A stretch of DNA of 64,000 nucleotides from Cerrena zonata (taxonomy: Eukaryota; Basidiomycota; Agaricomycetes; Polyporales; Cerrenaceae): contig JASBNA010000085.1 in assembly GCA_038087015.1 (NCBI GenBank), forward strand, positions 91,266-155,265. Reading direction: 5' to 3'. The notes below the pieces were generated by a model, which saw only the letters and a list, made by a program, of their open reading frames with translations, was not told the origin of the DNA and did no database searches. Shown in pieces: positions 44,901 to 55,500 of the stretch. A program made the position numbers and the translations under genes. Within the stretch, counting starts at the first letter, position 1; the number at the start of each line of letters is the position of its first letter.

Positions 44901-46494
44901 AGTATATTTTTGGCATTGGGATTGAATGACATATAGCATTAGCTTTCAGTTTGTGCATACCTGATGAAGCAACTCTAATAGCAAACCGATTATGTACAAC
45001 TCGGGCCACTAGTAATTTCTCTGTCCAGGTCAACTCCTTAAGTTCTTCTGGTACCTCACCAATCCATAATCCATTAGCAAGAGCTTCTGGAGGTATATGT
45101 TTATTCTTTAAGATGTGAACACAGTTAGGACAAATGCGTGAACAATTATTATCAATTACAGGACCATCGGAATGCTCTATTGGATCTGAATGATTATAAC
45201 GTGGCTTTCTTGTCACAGTTGGAACCTGAAGAATATCCAGATCAATAGAAGCATCTTGTATATCTACCAGCTTCTTACTTAATACAAGTTGTCCACATAC
45301 TGCACAACCACTTTCTTCCAGATTACTAGCATCAGAATCAGCACAGAAATTTTGAATAATTTGTGTCTGTAACTCCAGAGATGGGGGTGTAGGCGGAAAG
45401 GCAGATGTTCTTCTTTCTCGATCTTGGTCTTTTATATTATATTCCTTATTGTGTTTTCTCAACTTTACCATTCTATCACGTGTAGATATAGCCTGTCTCT
45501 TTCTGCTAGGCTCAAATACAGAGTAAAACATCTCACAAACACATCCCTCATCTTGATGTTTTTGTAACTTATTTCGTAACACTGTCAATGACATACGTTT
45601 GACCTCATATACAGAAAGTTTATGTGCTTTACAGACCATTGTAAGTTGCTCCACGCTAAGTCTTTTCATGAGGATATCAATAGGTATATCTGCATATATT
45701 TCTTCTGGTTGTGTTAAATTCTGTGCAGGCATATAGTTGATATACTGATATAATGGATTTGACAGTTGTTCATGTGTGAATTGTCTTAGTTCATCTTTAC
45801 TCCATCTTGTTGGTTTTTCCACTTTTTTCTTACCCCCGCCATATATATTCTGTATTATAAAGTTTACTGAACAGGTTGGATGTAAGTTGTATTCTTTTAG
45901 TTTGGGTATAAATATATGTAGGATATGACAAAATATGTAGTGTTTTTGTGACATGATTTTAAAGTCATGACGTCTGTGTACATTCTGCAGTATTGATAAC
46001 TTGGTTTTGTAAATGTAGTTGATAGGATGGTCAATATATAGATAATATATATATGAAATAGCCTCTATTGTATTTAGAAAAGGATAATATAAACAAGGAA
46101 AAAGCTTGTTTTCAATATAAAGCCATTGGACATGCAAAATACCTGATGGATATATAATAGGATATATAATATTGGGTATTATTTTACATACTGAAGCTTT
46201 ATCAATATACTGCTCAGTGTGTTTTATAAGGACCCCTGGCAAAGTCATATTCAGCTGCTCAGTTTCTTTACATGAGACTCCTGGCAAAGTCAAATAGTGG
46301 TGCGCGGTTTTTTTTCGTAAGACTCCCGGCCAAGTCACAGTACCACAACTGCTATTTGTAAGTGTACTATTGTTAGATACATTACAATGATCTACTGTTA
46401 TTGCTTGTCTGAATAATGTGTGGTTTACCTCTATTGAAAGTAATTGACCAAGAAGAAAATAGGTTAGTATGATTCCACACAGGGTCAGATGCAT
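38962..46494 (-). CDS. Helitron Rep/helicase with C-terminal USP-like protease domain
   Basis: This is the transposase of the Helitron: 2510 residues in one intronless frame. About residues 400-560 hold a Cys-rich segment (CAVCGQL..; CSRICPNCVHIL) and the 'GLWIGEVPEELKELTWTEKL' region typical of fungal Helitrons. The Rep domain follows, with WFITFSPADINHP, the HUH motif in RLTLHMHMLVWI (about 938) and two tyrosines in AYITDYITK (about 1130). The Pif1-type helicase has GGMAGTGKS (Walker A, about 1615), MFLDEVSMVD (Walker B, about 1690), GDFAQLPPP, LRQNMRQK and YTCLSRS. After a linker, residues about 2240-2510 read like a ubiquitin-specific protease: Cys box NDTLTCAYDSLW, CTVC and CPTC pairs as in a zinc finger, and His box YHGKFHFTARVI..WYYDGM. 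The first 200 or so residues may be untranslated leader, since an internal Met is possible. Confidence 0.93.
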   Translation of the reverse strand: MHLTLCGIILTYFLLGQLLSIEVNHTLFRQAITVDHCNVSNNSTLTNSSCGTVTWPGVLRKKTAHHYLTLPGVSCKETEQLNMTLPGVLIKHTEQYIDKASVCKIIPNIIYPIIYPSGILHVQWLYIENKLFPCLYYPFLNTIEAISYIYYLYIDHPINYIYKTKLSILQNVHRRHDFKIMSQKHYIFCHILHIFIPKLKEYNLHPTCSVNFIIQNIYGGGKKKVEKPTRWSKDELRQFTHEQLSNPLYQYINYMPAQNLTQPEEIYADIPIDILMKRLSVEQLTMVCKAHKLSVYEVKRMSLTVLRNKLQKHQDEGCVCEMFYSVFEPSRKRQAISTRDRMVKLRKHNKEYNIKDQDRERRTSAFPPTPPSLELQTQIIQNFCADSDASNLEESGCAVCGQLVLSKKLVDIQDASIDLDILQVPTVTRKPRYNHSDPIEHSDGPVIDNNCSRICPNCVHILKNKHIPPEALANGLWIGEVPEELKELTWTEKLLVARVVHNRFAIRVASSGMHKLKANAICHSIPMPKIYSILPPPRADFDDVLAFIFIGPSPPTPEDYKRTPFLVQRNKVAKALAWLKLNHIDYADIEISQQNLDEYSETAPPVYVYYQKLAEKEDAVKMPEATAVNDNEEDEATTEGQCSFTVHGLTAERYGEWVKDNPNALRAKAVQHFKNDGHILAIGKSAEPESLYNNPQLYPQMFPWLFPYGLGGIGNKRGVKALSDAKHKKWLLMYHDKRFQMDAVFPLIAWNHLQIKKSATGGYLLAQKKSFDQISNRLLNLKDTVLNSLIERMEKEGHVKSVTPEEKECFRVLNDLEFVNAKVDGSTTSRKYMRNEIWSMISSLGAPTWFITFSPADINHPIALYFADTKETFQPTIKGYNDRVRMIANNPVACARFFHFMVKMFIKHVLGIGSNQRGLYGDTAGYYGTVEQQGRLTLHMHMLVWIRNCLTPQEIRDKILDPRSNFQTKIIEYLESVHMGEFQTGTMSEVEAKIDKARENPDYIPPTETMPVAPPSITCKDLCRDCCNCRETMKWWENAKETMDELLYLSNRHSCHKGCMNNKYGTCKARFPRATFNVTSIDPETGAINMKKGEGWMNCFTPLVTYLYRCNTDITSILSGTAIKSVVAYITDYITKTALNTHTIFQAVRHVFSNMHSEEMLAKDDRSRARSGFVKIVNALTAQSEIGAPMAALYLLGNPDHYTSHSFATCYWYPYLQEVLSYWPQQKEHDLSDIPDKVILAHRKKEYVGLSPVYDYTCRPTVYESMSLYEWISRYRKEKMPPKVLKGKGNKTVATSDEADDIEDGPIHDNIWYKLKPNHPQSHSHYVCLIPENKAKIPNFVGGILPRKDKGNREEYCMVMLMLFKPWRIGYDLKSNTSLWDDIFLEYEFTSRQLDIMKFFHIRYECNDARDDYSAQRKAGKANMPMPFGLSDEMQDHLEREGFQNDQLVDHNVADMDDDDEEHILTDRTINRDRQMREAENMLHNAGGTAVHVDQVNHIQNNLEFQTGDAHHGSRWKALLTELKEEILNMRDRQAAQKRKEHSKVVNSVANEVKVVDQSYLNCSFQATDKASQCKIDDIAYDFTLNSEQERAFRIIANHAVQPSGEQLKMYLGGMAGTGKSQVIKALMAFFAQRQESYRFMCIAPTGSAASLIQGSTYHSMLQIGQYSVDNPKNISNVQNRLKRVEYMFLDEVSMVDCRSLYSICAKMCKAFRDEDKPFGGINMICAGDFAQLPPPMHKYPLYSGNIDSVIHTTNSYIIQENIIGKAIWHQFTTVVILRQNMRQKTQTTEDGKFRKALENMRFKACTQEDISFIRSLVVKPDTDRSLSNPDFRNVSIITALNAYRDKINIIGCDRFAQEHDEEIHTFYSVDKWTSRKSSKKTRQQPVDPLRVSDNLPPILQERLWELPPANTEHRPGKLMLCLGLPILIKYNEATECGVTNGAEAIVVGWKSKPISENRKGLEVVFAMLTSPPNPIKLDGLPENVVPIMAQTQAITCQMRYDKEYRISRGQVPILPNFAMTDFSSQGRTRLYNVVDLQNCNTHQSIYTCLSRSASAKNTLIIQGFDSQRITGGLSGYLRQEFRELELLDQITELKYLGTLPDNICAETRRALIYQFRKWKGTNFVPTNTHNAIKWNEDDPLILQEPEINPKFTLIGKKVKITGNVEVTETQLAHKHIQINQVSSYIPAKGTKALNAMSSEPGRKKGARRSQAVKKTDRFIDAMIAKAKQVSNDSNTIQGFAWNDTLTCAYDSLWTILWSVYKSDVENWDNNVRLENKLFEKFTELMESVENKDKSKEEARDNLRYHFHQRHPEYFPIEATDNGTSIDNLCTEMFMQSEPIMTYNTLCTVCDTLYDTEEGSNILWDCNEVIWKNSPLRKGTYKYSSLQSWIPVLTSQKTHMQCPTCNIGLQRNITYDIFPTFIPFNIYSATINIEPELIIQEQHYRLCGIIYHGKFHFTARVITTDDKVWYYDGMEKKGDCQYQGTLKELSSANLRKIKGRQATIAIYVKL
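46212..46345 (-). repeat. three imperfect repeats near the 5' end of the Helitron
   Basis: On the minus strand three segments of about 50 bases repeat the theme 'gac(t)ttgcc(a)ggggtc' and would encode VTWPGVLRKK, LTLPGVSCKE and MTLPGVLIKH. They lie in the extreme N-terminal part of the frame, where coding is least certain, so they may be DNA-level binding or structural repeats. Confidence 0.6.
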
Positions 46495-47509
46495 TTTGAC
46501 AATGGTGGTTACTGTTCAAGAAGAAAGATGATATCATTATCATCCGATTGAGATCAAAACACAACAAATAATGACAAACAAAGTAATATATATGAAATAA
46601 ATATATAGCACTGCTAAATATATATATTTGATATACCTAAATGGTATATTCTTGGGATTAACACCCATAATATTATAACTTACTGTCATAGGAGACAATA
46701 GGGCAAATCATTATACTTAAAATGTTTTGTTCCCCTTGAGTTTCATTTCTCGATTATATTCTTTGGAATCAGGCTCTATTCATATAATACGATTGTAACC
46801 AAGGCGGTGATGGATGTTCGATGATGAACAGATAGTTCGAGATGTAGGTCTGCTATGGTCGACAGATTCTGTCTATCCCTTTCAAAACCAAATTACGGAT
46901 TCAAATCAGTACCACGATATTAGATATTTGGAATGTAGCATGACACAGGTGGATAGAATATCTGGGAATAGTTCGCATGTCTTAGGAAATGAGCCCGGAG
47001 TCTACAAGCTCATTGAAGCGTAAGGTATTGACAATAAGTGCTATTATGGGAACGTCAAACAATAATCATTAAATACACAAAATGAAACCCACAGAATCCG
47101 CCGACCATAGTCTGCAGATGATAGGGAAGGTTTCTTATCCTTTCAGGGAGGATTAGATACTTTCCATTTACCCCTCCGTCTACCTCTCTGTCGCACCAAG
47201 TTCCAGAGTCTGAAAGTCTACATATAGATCCGTTCAAACCACCCTTTGCAGTTATAATTTATTGGAAATCTTGAACTACACACGTTTTCACATATTATGA
47301 ACACTTTTATATACCCATACAAAACCCTACAACATTTCACAAGTGAGGATCTGCCAACCATGAAGTATATTGATACAAGAAATACAAGAAAGGCTATTAT
47401 TGACATACTCTGATTATAACAAATTACAACAAGACAATATGACGCATTTACGATGGAACTACCAGGCTTCTAGAAATTATTACTACAAGGCAGACACTTG
47501 TTATCTACA
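46495..47509. other. no supported gene
   Basis: Right flank of the Helitron and 3' region of the KOW gene. It is AT-rich, with short frames only. Confidence 0.45.
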
Positions 47510-50500
47510 TTATATCTTCCTATCTAATGAAAATCGAACTAGGTTCTCATTACGCATAACCAGTGTGTTACCGTCTGCTGCTACTACAGTACACATCGCC
47601 AGCTTGAACTTGTTTACGGCGACATGACTCCCACGTCGATATTGTTCATAGTCATTTTCGGTCAATATCTTCTCGGTATCAAACGCTTCCAACACTCCCC
47701 ACTTCTGACCTCCCTGTGCTACCAATAACCATACGGTGTTGAAAACATCGGTTTTGGTAAGATGGATAGTAAGCAGTTGGTCAGGTTTGAAAACCCCCTT
47801 GAACGCTTTGGCCTTCGATTTGGCCATGACATCGACCAAAATCTCACCTGGAGCAAGCTCTGCGATCGTAGGTGGCCGTTGTGCAGCTGGCATAGTCCAC
47901 CCTATCGTTCGCCCGCCTTTCCCTTTGCGAACACCCACCCGAAACGAAACCTTGGCATTCAGTTGATTGAATGCCTCAGGTTCCAACAGCCAAGAGGCAT
48001 CTTGAACGGTGGGTGACGGGAGCGACCATTCAGCAGCAGTATTATCAAGTGCGTCTGGAGCCCAGGTGGGATCGGTGCTCGTAGAGGCGTGAGGGGGAGT
48101 TGGCGGACGGAAGGACTGCACTCGTGGAATGACAACAGGCAGTTGGGCTGGGTAGACGTAGGTGGCAGACGAGTTGATACCGAGTTGTAAATAAATATCG
48201 TTCCTACAATATACGTTAGTACCATTCGTTTTAGTCAATGTCAAGTGATACTTACCGACTGTTCGATACATCGAGAACGAGATGTTCCAACTCAATTGGG
48301 TAGAGTTTGTTGAAGGAGACGGTCTTCGCGTCAAGCGAGACTTGGGCTAATCCTCTCCCAATGTCAACCGAGGATACAAACCCACACATCCCTTTGTGTT
48401 CATGCGCGCCTTGAACCACAATTCGTTTTCCAACCAAAAAGTCTCGACCGACTTTCTCATCTAAGGTTTTGGCAGGGTCCAAAAAGCTAATCTCCTCCGG
48501 GAAGACGGTTATTGTGAGGGTAGGATCATTTGCCCTCCATACAGTTGGATCTCTACGATCGTAAGGGAACGTCGGCACCCAGTGTCCATTCGAAACAAGC
48601 CACTGATCGACACAATTTTCGGGGACGATGGCCTTACACACCTGGTAACTGGTGTCCCAGTTGGCAGAGATAATCGTACCTCGAGAACCCTTGTGGAGGC
48701 CCATCTGGACAATAACATGGTCCCCTTTTGTAAATGAATGAAGGCGTCGAGAGATGTCGTGGAGCGGTACAAGTTTGTCCAAAGGTCGAGTCTGGTGATG
48801 GTTGTCCAACCGGGATTTCAGGCAGAATGAGGACGTTGTAAACTAAAGAACATATTGTTAGTATCAGAGATAGATACAGTATGAGTTGACCTTACAATAT
48901 TGGTGCTATCGCTATCATCCAGAATACTTATTGTGTCGGCGTCATTGTATAACACCATTCCACGGGCACCATGTCGATAACCAGAAACAACCTCAACCAA
49001 GGAGAGAGGTAGAAAGACCTGGCACAGATCATTCCTATGGATCGTAACAGGTTGTTGATCATGGAAAAGTCGAACATGCATATTATCGCCAGCGACGTTG
49101 CAAATGACTCCACCTGAACCTTTAACCTCAGAATCCTTCCCAACAACGGTAACATGATCACCAGTCGTCAAACGCAAAGCAGCAAATCGTCGGCCAAGTC
49201 TGACCATCTCTTCCGGAGTCAGAAAGCTGCAGAATATAGCTTCATCTACAGCGTCGATATTGAGGTTGGGATGGCATCGAAATGCGTCTAGAAGCGAAGA
49301 CCAAGTGTCCTTTGCATCAAAGAAAATAGACAATTCGAAAGGATCTGGGTGTGAGATGGGTTTCAGTTTCGAAGTAGGTATTTGTGTTATGAGAAGAGGA
49401 CCCATAAAGTCGATGCATTCGAATCCCTTCAAGACAAAGGTATGTGTTCCATAATCGCTGCTCGACAGAGAAGGAACCCTGAGCTTAGACAACAAGGGCA
49501 GAATGTCTGCATACGTATAGAGTCGTCGTTGTTTGGGTCCTTTGGGCAAATTGAGAGGACATAGAAGTGGTGGCGCAGCAACAATGCTTAGGGGCTCCCT
49601 TCCCTCGTGGTCTTCATGATCCAAGATAAAACCTAGTGAACCATCCGGCAAGCGCGTCCAGGTCCAACATTTGTCTTCGATATCGAAAGTAAGAAGCACT
49701 TCTCGATGTTCAGTGGGAACAAGCGAGACAGATGATTCGGGATAATGGAAGCGAGATATGAAGCTAAGTACGAAAGACGGTGAGATACCTTCCAGGTAGA
49801 GGCATGAGTAAGAATCCACCGGCGTGGTAAAGGCTGAAGGAACTTCAGATCCAAATTCGCAACCGTCGAATGTAGATGTGCCGGGTGAGATACACAAGAT
49901 ATCGAACATAAGTTCAATAGCTCTCTGTTTACCTCGATGTTCCTACACAGGAATAACTATCAGACATCGGTCTATCAACAAATAAAGGCAAAACATACCG
50001 AACGCAGTTTGATTTTCCAAAGTCCTTTATCTTCGACGTTTGGAGCAGCAAGCGAACGTAACAATGTAGGCCCTCCGGGTCGACGAGAGATTCTATCTAA
50101 ATGGACACTATTATTGACGAAATTACATGCGGTTGGATCGCACGTGGGGGCATCGTATTCCTCGTCATAGTCGTATTTCTGGGACTCCAGACTGAGACAT
50201 AGTGCCATTTCCTCCGCTTGTTTATCGAAGTCGCTGTCCTTATGTTCAAACATTCCGAGAGGATCTGGAAGCGACATAGTATCATCGTATTCTAACAAGT
50301 CGTTAATACCAATCACTCAGCGGGATCATACAAAAAAACTTACCATAATCAATGAAATCGTTCTCTTCGTGGTCCGGTTCATCATCGTCCTCGCCCTCAT
50401 TATCAACAACCGCCTCCAAATCCAGGTAAGGATTGCTGCGACGAGAACGTTTACGAGGTGGACTCGCTGCCAGACCAAGTGCGTTGTCCAGCTCTTGAAT

Positions 50501-50610
50501 GTCCGAATCCGAAGGTACCACACGTTTGCCTGAATATGAGTGGTGTCAGAGGGCTAAAAAGCCAAATGCTACAGTGACTTACCGTTGTCATTTTTAGTAG
50601 AAGGCATCAT
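47510..50610 (-). CDS. Spt5-like KOW-domain transcription elongation protein
   Basis: Spt5 binds RNA polymerase II through an NGN domain and several KOW domains. The start at 50610 (MMPSTKND, first intron after DN) leads through six exons to a stop at 47510, about 950 residues. The N-terminus is basic then acidic (RKRSRRSNPYLD; DNEGEDDDEPDHEEND). The NGN-like part spans two exons: GLWKIKLR, then EHRGKQRAIELMFDI and FDGCEFGSEVPSAFTTPVDS. KOW-like segments follow: LTTGDHVTVVGKDSEVKGSG, VEVVSGYRHGARGMVLYND, FTKGDHVIVQMGLHKGSRG and LVGKRIVVQGAHEHKGMCG. Spt5's Ser/Thr-rich repeat tail is not seen. Divergence from ordinary Spt5 and its place beside transposon-like sequence suggest a lineage-specific paralogue rather than the essential gene. 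It is transcribed away from the dioxygenase gene. Confidence 0.78.
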
Positions 50611-51148
50611 CGTGAATATGTATCAGTTTGAATTCGAACGAGACAGGTGTTAACAGTGACAAGGAGACAATTGAAAGGAGTCAAAAAGCGATGAAATCAA
50701 CTTGCAAGAAGCGTATCGAGCTAATCAAAATGTTAATGACAAACAGACGTTAACAATTTCACAAACTTACCATTTCCGGATGCAATTCTCCAACCCAAAC
50801 AGAAGTCGAGAGAATCTTAGGCTCGATATGTTTTTCCATGTAACCAACAACAACCAACGTTAATCCCCAATACGCCAAACCGGAACCCCACACCATTTAC
50901 CTCTATACTCCCTCCCACTTCCCCGGCATCTCCGTTGACTAGAACGGAACCCAAGTTAGTAATAGAATTATATCCAATCAGAGCACTCAGAAAGTGTGAC
51001 ATGTTAACGGAAATATTAACGGTCTTTCGTGACTCAGGCTCATTTCAGGTGTCATCACACATTTGTAGCCGTTTTTTTTCTTCTTAACACGTATTAACTA
51101 CGATAGATAACATTCTATTCTAACGTACTACAAGCAACTAAGTAAAAT

Positions 51149-51572
51149 ACTTACCGGCCTAAGGCCGAGAAACAGGGGAAATAGCACAGGAAAAGTGGGA
51201 GAAGAAAGCGGGCAAGAAGGGAAAGGCTTAGGTCGAGGTAAGTCAAACAGGTATACTGGCAAGGTGGATGGTCTGTGCGTGGGACAGCTGACACATCATG
51301 CTCTGAAGTTAAACCTAAACCGGCTTAATTTGCTCTGGATCAACTCTCGGACAAAGCCGAAATGACAATCTTAGATTGAACTCGGTAAAGGCCGAGAAGT
51401 GCAATAAGCTCAATTTAGGTTTAACTTCGGAGTATGATGTGTCAGCTGTCCCGCGCACAGACCATCCACCTTGCCAGTATACCTGTTTGACTTACCTCGA
51501 CCTAGGCCCTCTCCTTCTTGCCTCCCCTCTTCCGCGTGCTCGATGCCTAGGCCTTGCGTTCAACAGGTAAGT
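51149..51572. mobile_element. 424-bp palindromic MITE-like element
   Basis: The ends read ACTTACC and GGTAAGT. Long inverted arms are visible: 51230-51318 ('ggtcgaggtaagtcaaacag' onward) pairs with 51410-51511 with only a few mismatches, and weaker pairing continues outward (aaggcttagg against cctaggcctt). The loop (about 51319-51409) is itself partly self-complementary (ctcggacaaagccg, ctcggtaaaggccgag). It has no coding capacity. A target-site duplication was not evident. Confidence 0.75.
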
Positions 51573-51749
51573 TTGCATTTATTATCTGGTCGTATACTAC
51601 GTACAATAGACAAATGAAATAATAACGAGAACGAGAACAAATCGTGTGAAAATGGACTCACATAAGGGCCTCAGAATAACCAGACTACAACGGTGTCTAA
51701 TTGGACACGCTTATCCGATTATACCCGTCTTCCGTGAATGTCCGAGCGT

Positions 51750-51778
51750 CGAGCTCGTTGTCTTTTTGAACGAGCTCG
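51750..51778. repeat. perfect hairpin
   Basis: Arms cgagctcgtt (51750-51759) and aacgagctcg (51769-51778) with a 9-base T-rich loop. It stands next to a second hairpin. Confidence 0.8.
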
Positions 51779-51784
51779 TCGTTA

Positions 51785-51832
51785 TGACGTAGGTAAGTAG
51801 GCGCTTTCTATTGCGTCTACTTAGCTACGTCA
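51785..51832. repeat. second hairpin, 16-bp stem
   Basis: Arms tgacgtaggtaagtag and ctacttagctacgtca pair at 15 of 16 positions around a 16-base loop. Together with the preceding hairpin it may be the remains of a small inverted-repeat element. Confidence 0.75.
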
Positions 51833-52593
51833 TCAATCTGTTTACATACTAACATAAGATTCCGCGAAAGTCGGAGATCATTATATGTTTGCTGAATCAA
51901 ATATTGTTTAGATTGTATATGCCGCAACGTTAGTTCACTCGATACTAAACAATATACGGAGTTAGGAGTGTGAACGAGGTGTCTGGAGGGCATGAAATGA
52001 TATCTTTATACGGTATGTTTCTTTTGTTTTATTTCAAACGACTGTGTTGCAAATAATAGCATAGAATAAGTACGTGAAGATACTATCTGGTACGTTTGTA
52101 TGTACTAGTAACAACAACACCCCAACTTTATTCAACGCTGAACATCTAGTAATGAAATAGCGATAATGGTACACACAACGATGACTTATCAGGGCAATCG
52201 TATTTGGGAAGCTATGAAATAAAGTTAGACAATGTAAGTTCACAATCTATGAAAAGTTCACATATTTGCTTATCGTGTGTTCATAACTCATGGTTATATC
52301 TTTCTGTTCGATATTTTTGAGTATAATCTACGGCTCTATGCTCCGCAGAAGATGAGTAGCGTGTCCTTTATACCATGTAAATATTCGGTTGTAAATTATT
52401 GACACACAACGTAGTATATAATGAAAAAAAGCATGTTAAGGAACGAACTATGGTGCACTAAGTGAGAACGTTTGAATCAAAGGGTATAGACCGTAATCCA
52501 GCACGATATACTCACAGACTAGAATGAAATTATGCTCTTGTGGGATCGAGTGAACGAGGTATAATCCATCCCCCCTTATATACTTTCAACAAA

Positions 52594-55500
52594 ATGTCGG
52601 GTACCTCTTCCTTACCTCCAGGTACAGACATCCTACCTCTTTCATTGGTCGTTGATGTATCGAATTAACATCATTCTTATATTATAGCTAACCCCTCCCC
52701 TGAATTGGTATATTCAAGAATTCTACGTAAGTTGTCTGGAATGTATGTTATTCTATCTAATTTGGTTGTTAGGAGGGCGAAAAAATGTTGGGACCAGGGA
52801 CGGTTATGATTCAGTTTCAAGGGAACAAGACGGACTTGATGCTGATAAAGATAGTGAATATTATGATTTGAATTCATCTACATTTATAATACTCATATCC
52901 GTATAGGAGAAGAAGAACAGCCATATGAATCAGAATCCGAGTCCAGCTTGGACTCAGCATACAAAGCAAAGAAAACCACTGCAGGTATGTGAATGCATAT
53001 ATATCATATACTTAACTTTACTCAGTGTTTGGCTAGGACATGCGCGAACGACGAAAAATAGGTCTAAACCAAAAGACCATAGGGAATATACCCCAGACGC
53101 AATGGAAACTGAGACATCTATAGATGATCACGAAGTCAAACTGGGATATCCAGACTGGTCGCAAATTTCACATTATCAACCGGTATTTGACAGCCTTGAA
53201 CGAGTTCCCATTCTTAACCGCCACCCTTCTCTTCCAATTCTGTACAAGTATACTGGCGAGCAGCAACACCCGCAGCGACATCTTTATGACTTGCCTGCGC
53301 CTACGGAAACATATATATACCTGTTCGATCCTAGTCTCGAAGGGTGTAGACTAGCCTCAAAATTTGCATCTGTTCACGATGTTCCACGTGGTCCAACAAG
53401 TACGATGACAAGCCTAGGTAAAAATTTGAAAGACTGTTTCAATATATACTATGTTTAACTAATCAATTGGTATAGGTTTATTCAACGCACAAGCGGGCAG
53501 TTGGGTATTTGCTAGAAATATAGAGAAGGGTGGTGATCCAATGGCCGACGTCCTTCAGTGTTATGTTCCCCAGAAGTAAACTTCTCAGACTATCTTGTTA
53601 ATGGGGGCTGATGTTTGTTCTAGGGGTCGTGTCACAGTAGACACAAAATCAGATCTCAACAAAGCTAGAGATGAGGCTTTAGGTCCTCGTTTCAATCGAT
53701 CAGATAAAATTGGAAGTCTACCAGTTGAACAGTATCAAGATGGGTCTCATATCAACCCAGTTGGGTCAAGCGAACGATGCTATCCATTAGGTATCACTTA
53801 TGAGAAACAAACGATTTATTCGGCACCCAACGCGAACTCGAAACTTCGGAATGGCGATATCGATACCAATACCAAGATACGAGTCAATCTTCTAAAGGTA
53901 TGATTTATCAGACAATTTGTCATTCGTAATCTAATCTAAACATTATTTATAGAATGCAACCAAGGCGTTTCTACAAGGCTTTGAAGAAGCACCTCAAGGA
54001 CTCCGCCAGTGTATGGCTGAAATGTCAGACATGGTAGCAATGCCGCACGTTGGCCATCCCGACAACAAATATTGTCCATCGGTCCAATTAAACATTGCAC
54101 GACCTCAGTTACATCATTCAAGTAAGTCGAATAGTTGTTATCTTGGTTGCTATATATATGGAAATGGCGTAAACTAGGAAACGGACTCGAAGAGCAAGGT
54201 CATTTTGGAGGGAAACATCGTGACAGAGGAGACTCTATATGTGGCTTTTCTGGTATGGTATCTATCTCTGATATACCAGATGGCTTTGATGCTGGACGGT
54301 TTCATCTGCTTTCACTTGGACTATACTTCGTACTAGACCAGGTTGATGTTATCTACTTCACTGGTCAACTTGTGCATGCTGGCACCCCGCCGTTAGCTCC
54401 AGAAGATGCCGAAAATATTGAACCTTGGGCCTATCGATGCGTTATGATATTCTATCCGGCATCAAGAGTTCTCACTGGAAGTACTCAAACATATTTAGCT
54501 GCTTCAGGTGTACGTGGTGAGCCAGTGACATTACCAAGGGAGGTATTCAGCTATGAGTAAGTCGTTTGGATACAAACATGCCAATTTATATATTGATTTG
54601 TTTTCATAGTCCGCCCAGGCCTTACAGCAATCACGCCAATTTCTTCACCGATGGCGGCGTCTACACCACACCAGAAGATCATTTTACAACTGCAATGCGG
54701 ATGTTTATTCTATACGGCCACCATCTTTTCCGACAACTCCCATACGTTATAAACTTTGACAGCCAACAGGTTACGAATGCAATATCTGCAATGATAAACG
54801 ACCAGCCCTTCTTTGCTCCACCTTGGAAACATGCCCCTGCTGTTACGATCAATCAAGAACATAAACAACTGTTATGCGAAACCTCGGTACAGGGAGACTA
54901 CATTGAATATCCACCCTCTTCTCAGTTTCCCTCACGCCAATCTGTCGTTCACAATTTTGTGAACAATTACTTTTTACCATCGGCTAAAGCTATACCTCAA
55001 ATGGGAATGAACGGCATATTCAATGAGGTGCCTGTGCATTTGAGGCCTCCACGACCAGACGAGGAACTGAACATACTGCGTCCAAGGAATACCAGTACGT
55101 ACTGTTATTCATCATCGATAATTTTGTTATTAAATATTTACAGATAAAGATTCGGACGATGTTCGAGCAATCAGGCAGGGTATAATCCCAACACAGAAAG
55201 GTATTATTGTAATCATTGTTTTGTTGTCTTTCATGTTCAAAACTTGGTATAGAAAAAAAGCGAGTAGGCAGAAGTCGCGGAAATATGCTTATAATGTGTA
55301 ATAAAAAGCATATTGAATATCTTAACATCCAAACCCAAGATGCTCAACAACACCAGCGACGAGAGGCAACTATCCAAGAGGTTGTCATGGGAAACTCAGG
55401 TGAGTCCGCATGCAATATACGTTTGAATGATCTGTTGACAAATATTATTATCAACGTTATCATGATACAGGTATATGTTTATACCAAGTAAAAGAATATA

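Larger units (their letters stand above)
38750..46800 (-). mobile_element. Helitron rolling-circle transposon (ends not resolved)
   Basis: An AT-rich block, sharply different in composition from its left flank, contains one giant Rep/helicase frame. Helitrons move by a rolling-circle mechanism and normally start with TC, end with a hairpin followed by CTRR, and insert between A and T. With the transposase on the minus strand, the 3' end should lie near 38.7-38.9 kb and the 5' end near 46.5-46.8 kb. I could not fix either end by eye, so the limits are set by composition only. The frame has no internal stop over 7.5 kb, so the copy is young and possibly still active. Confidence 0.8.
50611..52593. 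other. divergent intergenic region with palindromic elements
   Basis: About 2 kb between the KOW gene and the dioxygenase gene, holding the MITE-like palindrome and two hairpins listed separately. No gene was seen. Confidence 0.5.

Noticed and set aside
46410..46494. Signal-peptide-like N-terminus of the Helitron protein (MHLTLCGIILTYFLLG)
   Set aside because: A secreted transposase makes no sense. The region is probably leader sequence that happens to be open.
45600..46494. Separate gene at the 5' end of the Helitron frame
   Set aside because: There is no independent start, stop or domain, and the frame is continuous with the Rep domain.
52577..52582. TATATA just upstream of the chosen dioxygenase-gene ATG
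   Set aside because: It lies only 12-17 bases before the ATG, too close to act as its TATA box. It may instead mean that the true start is further downstream.
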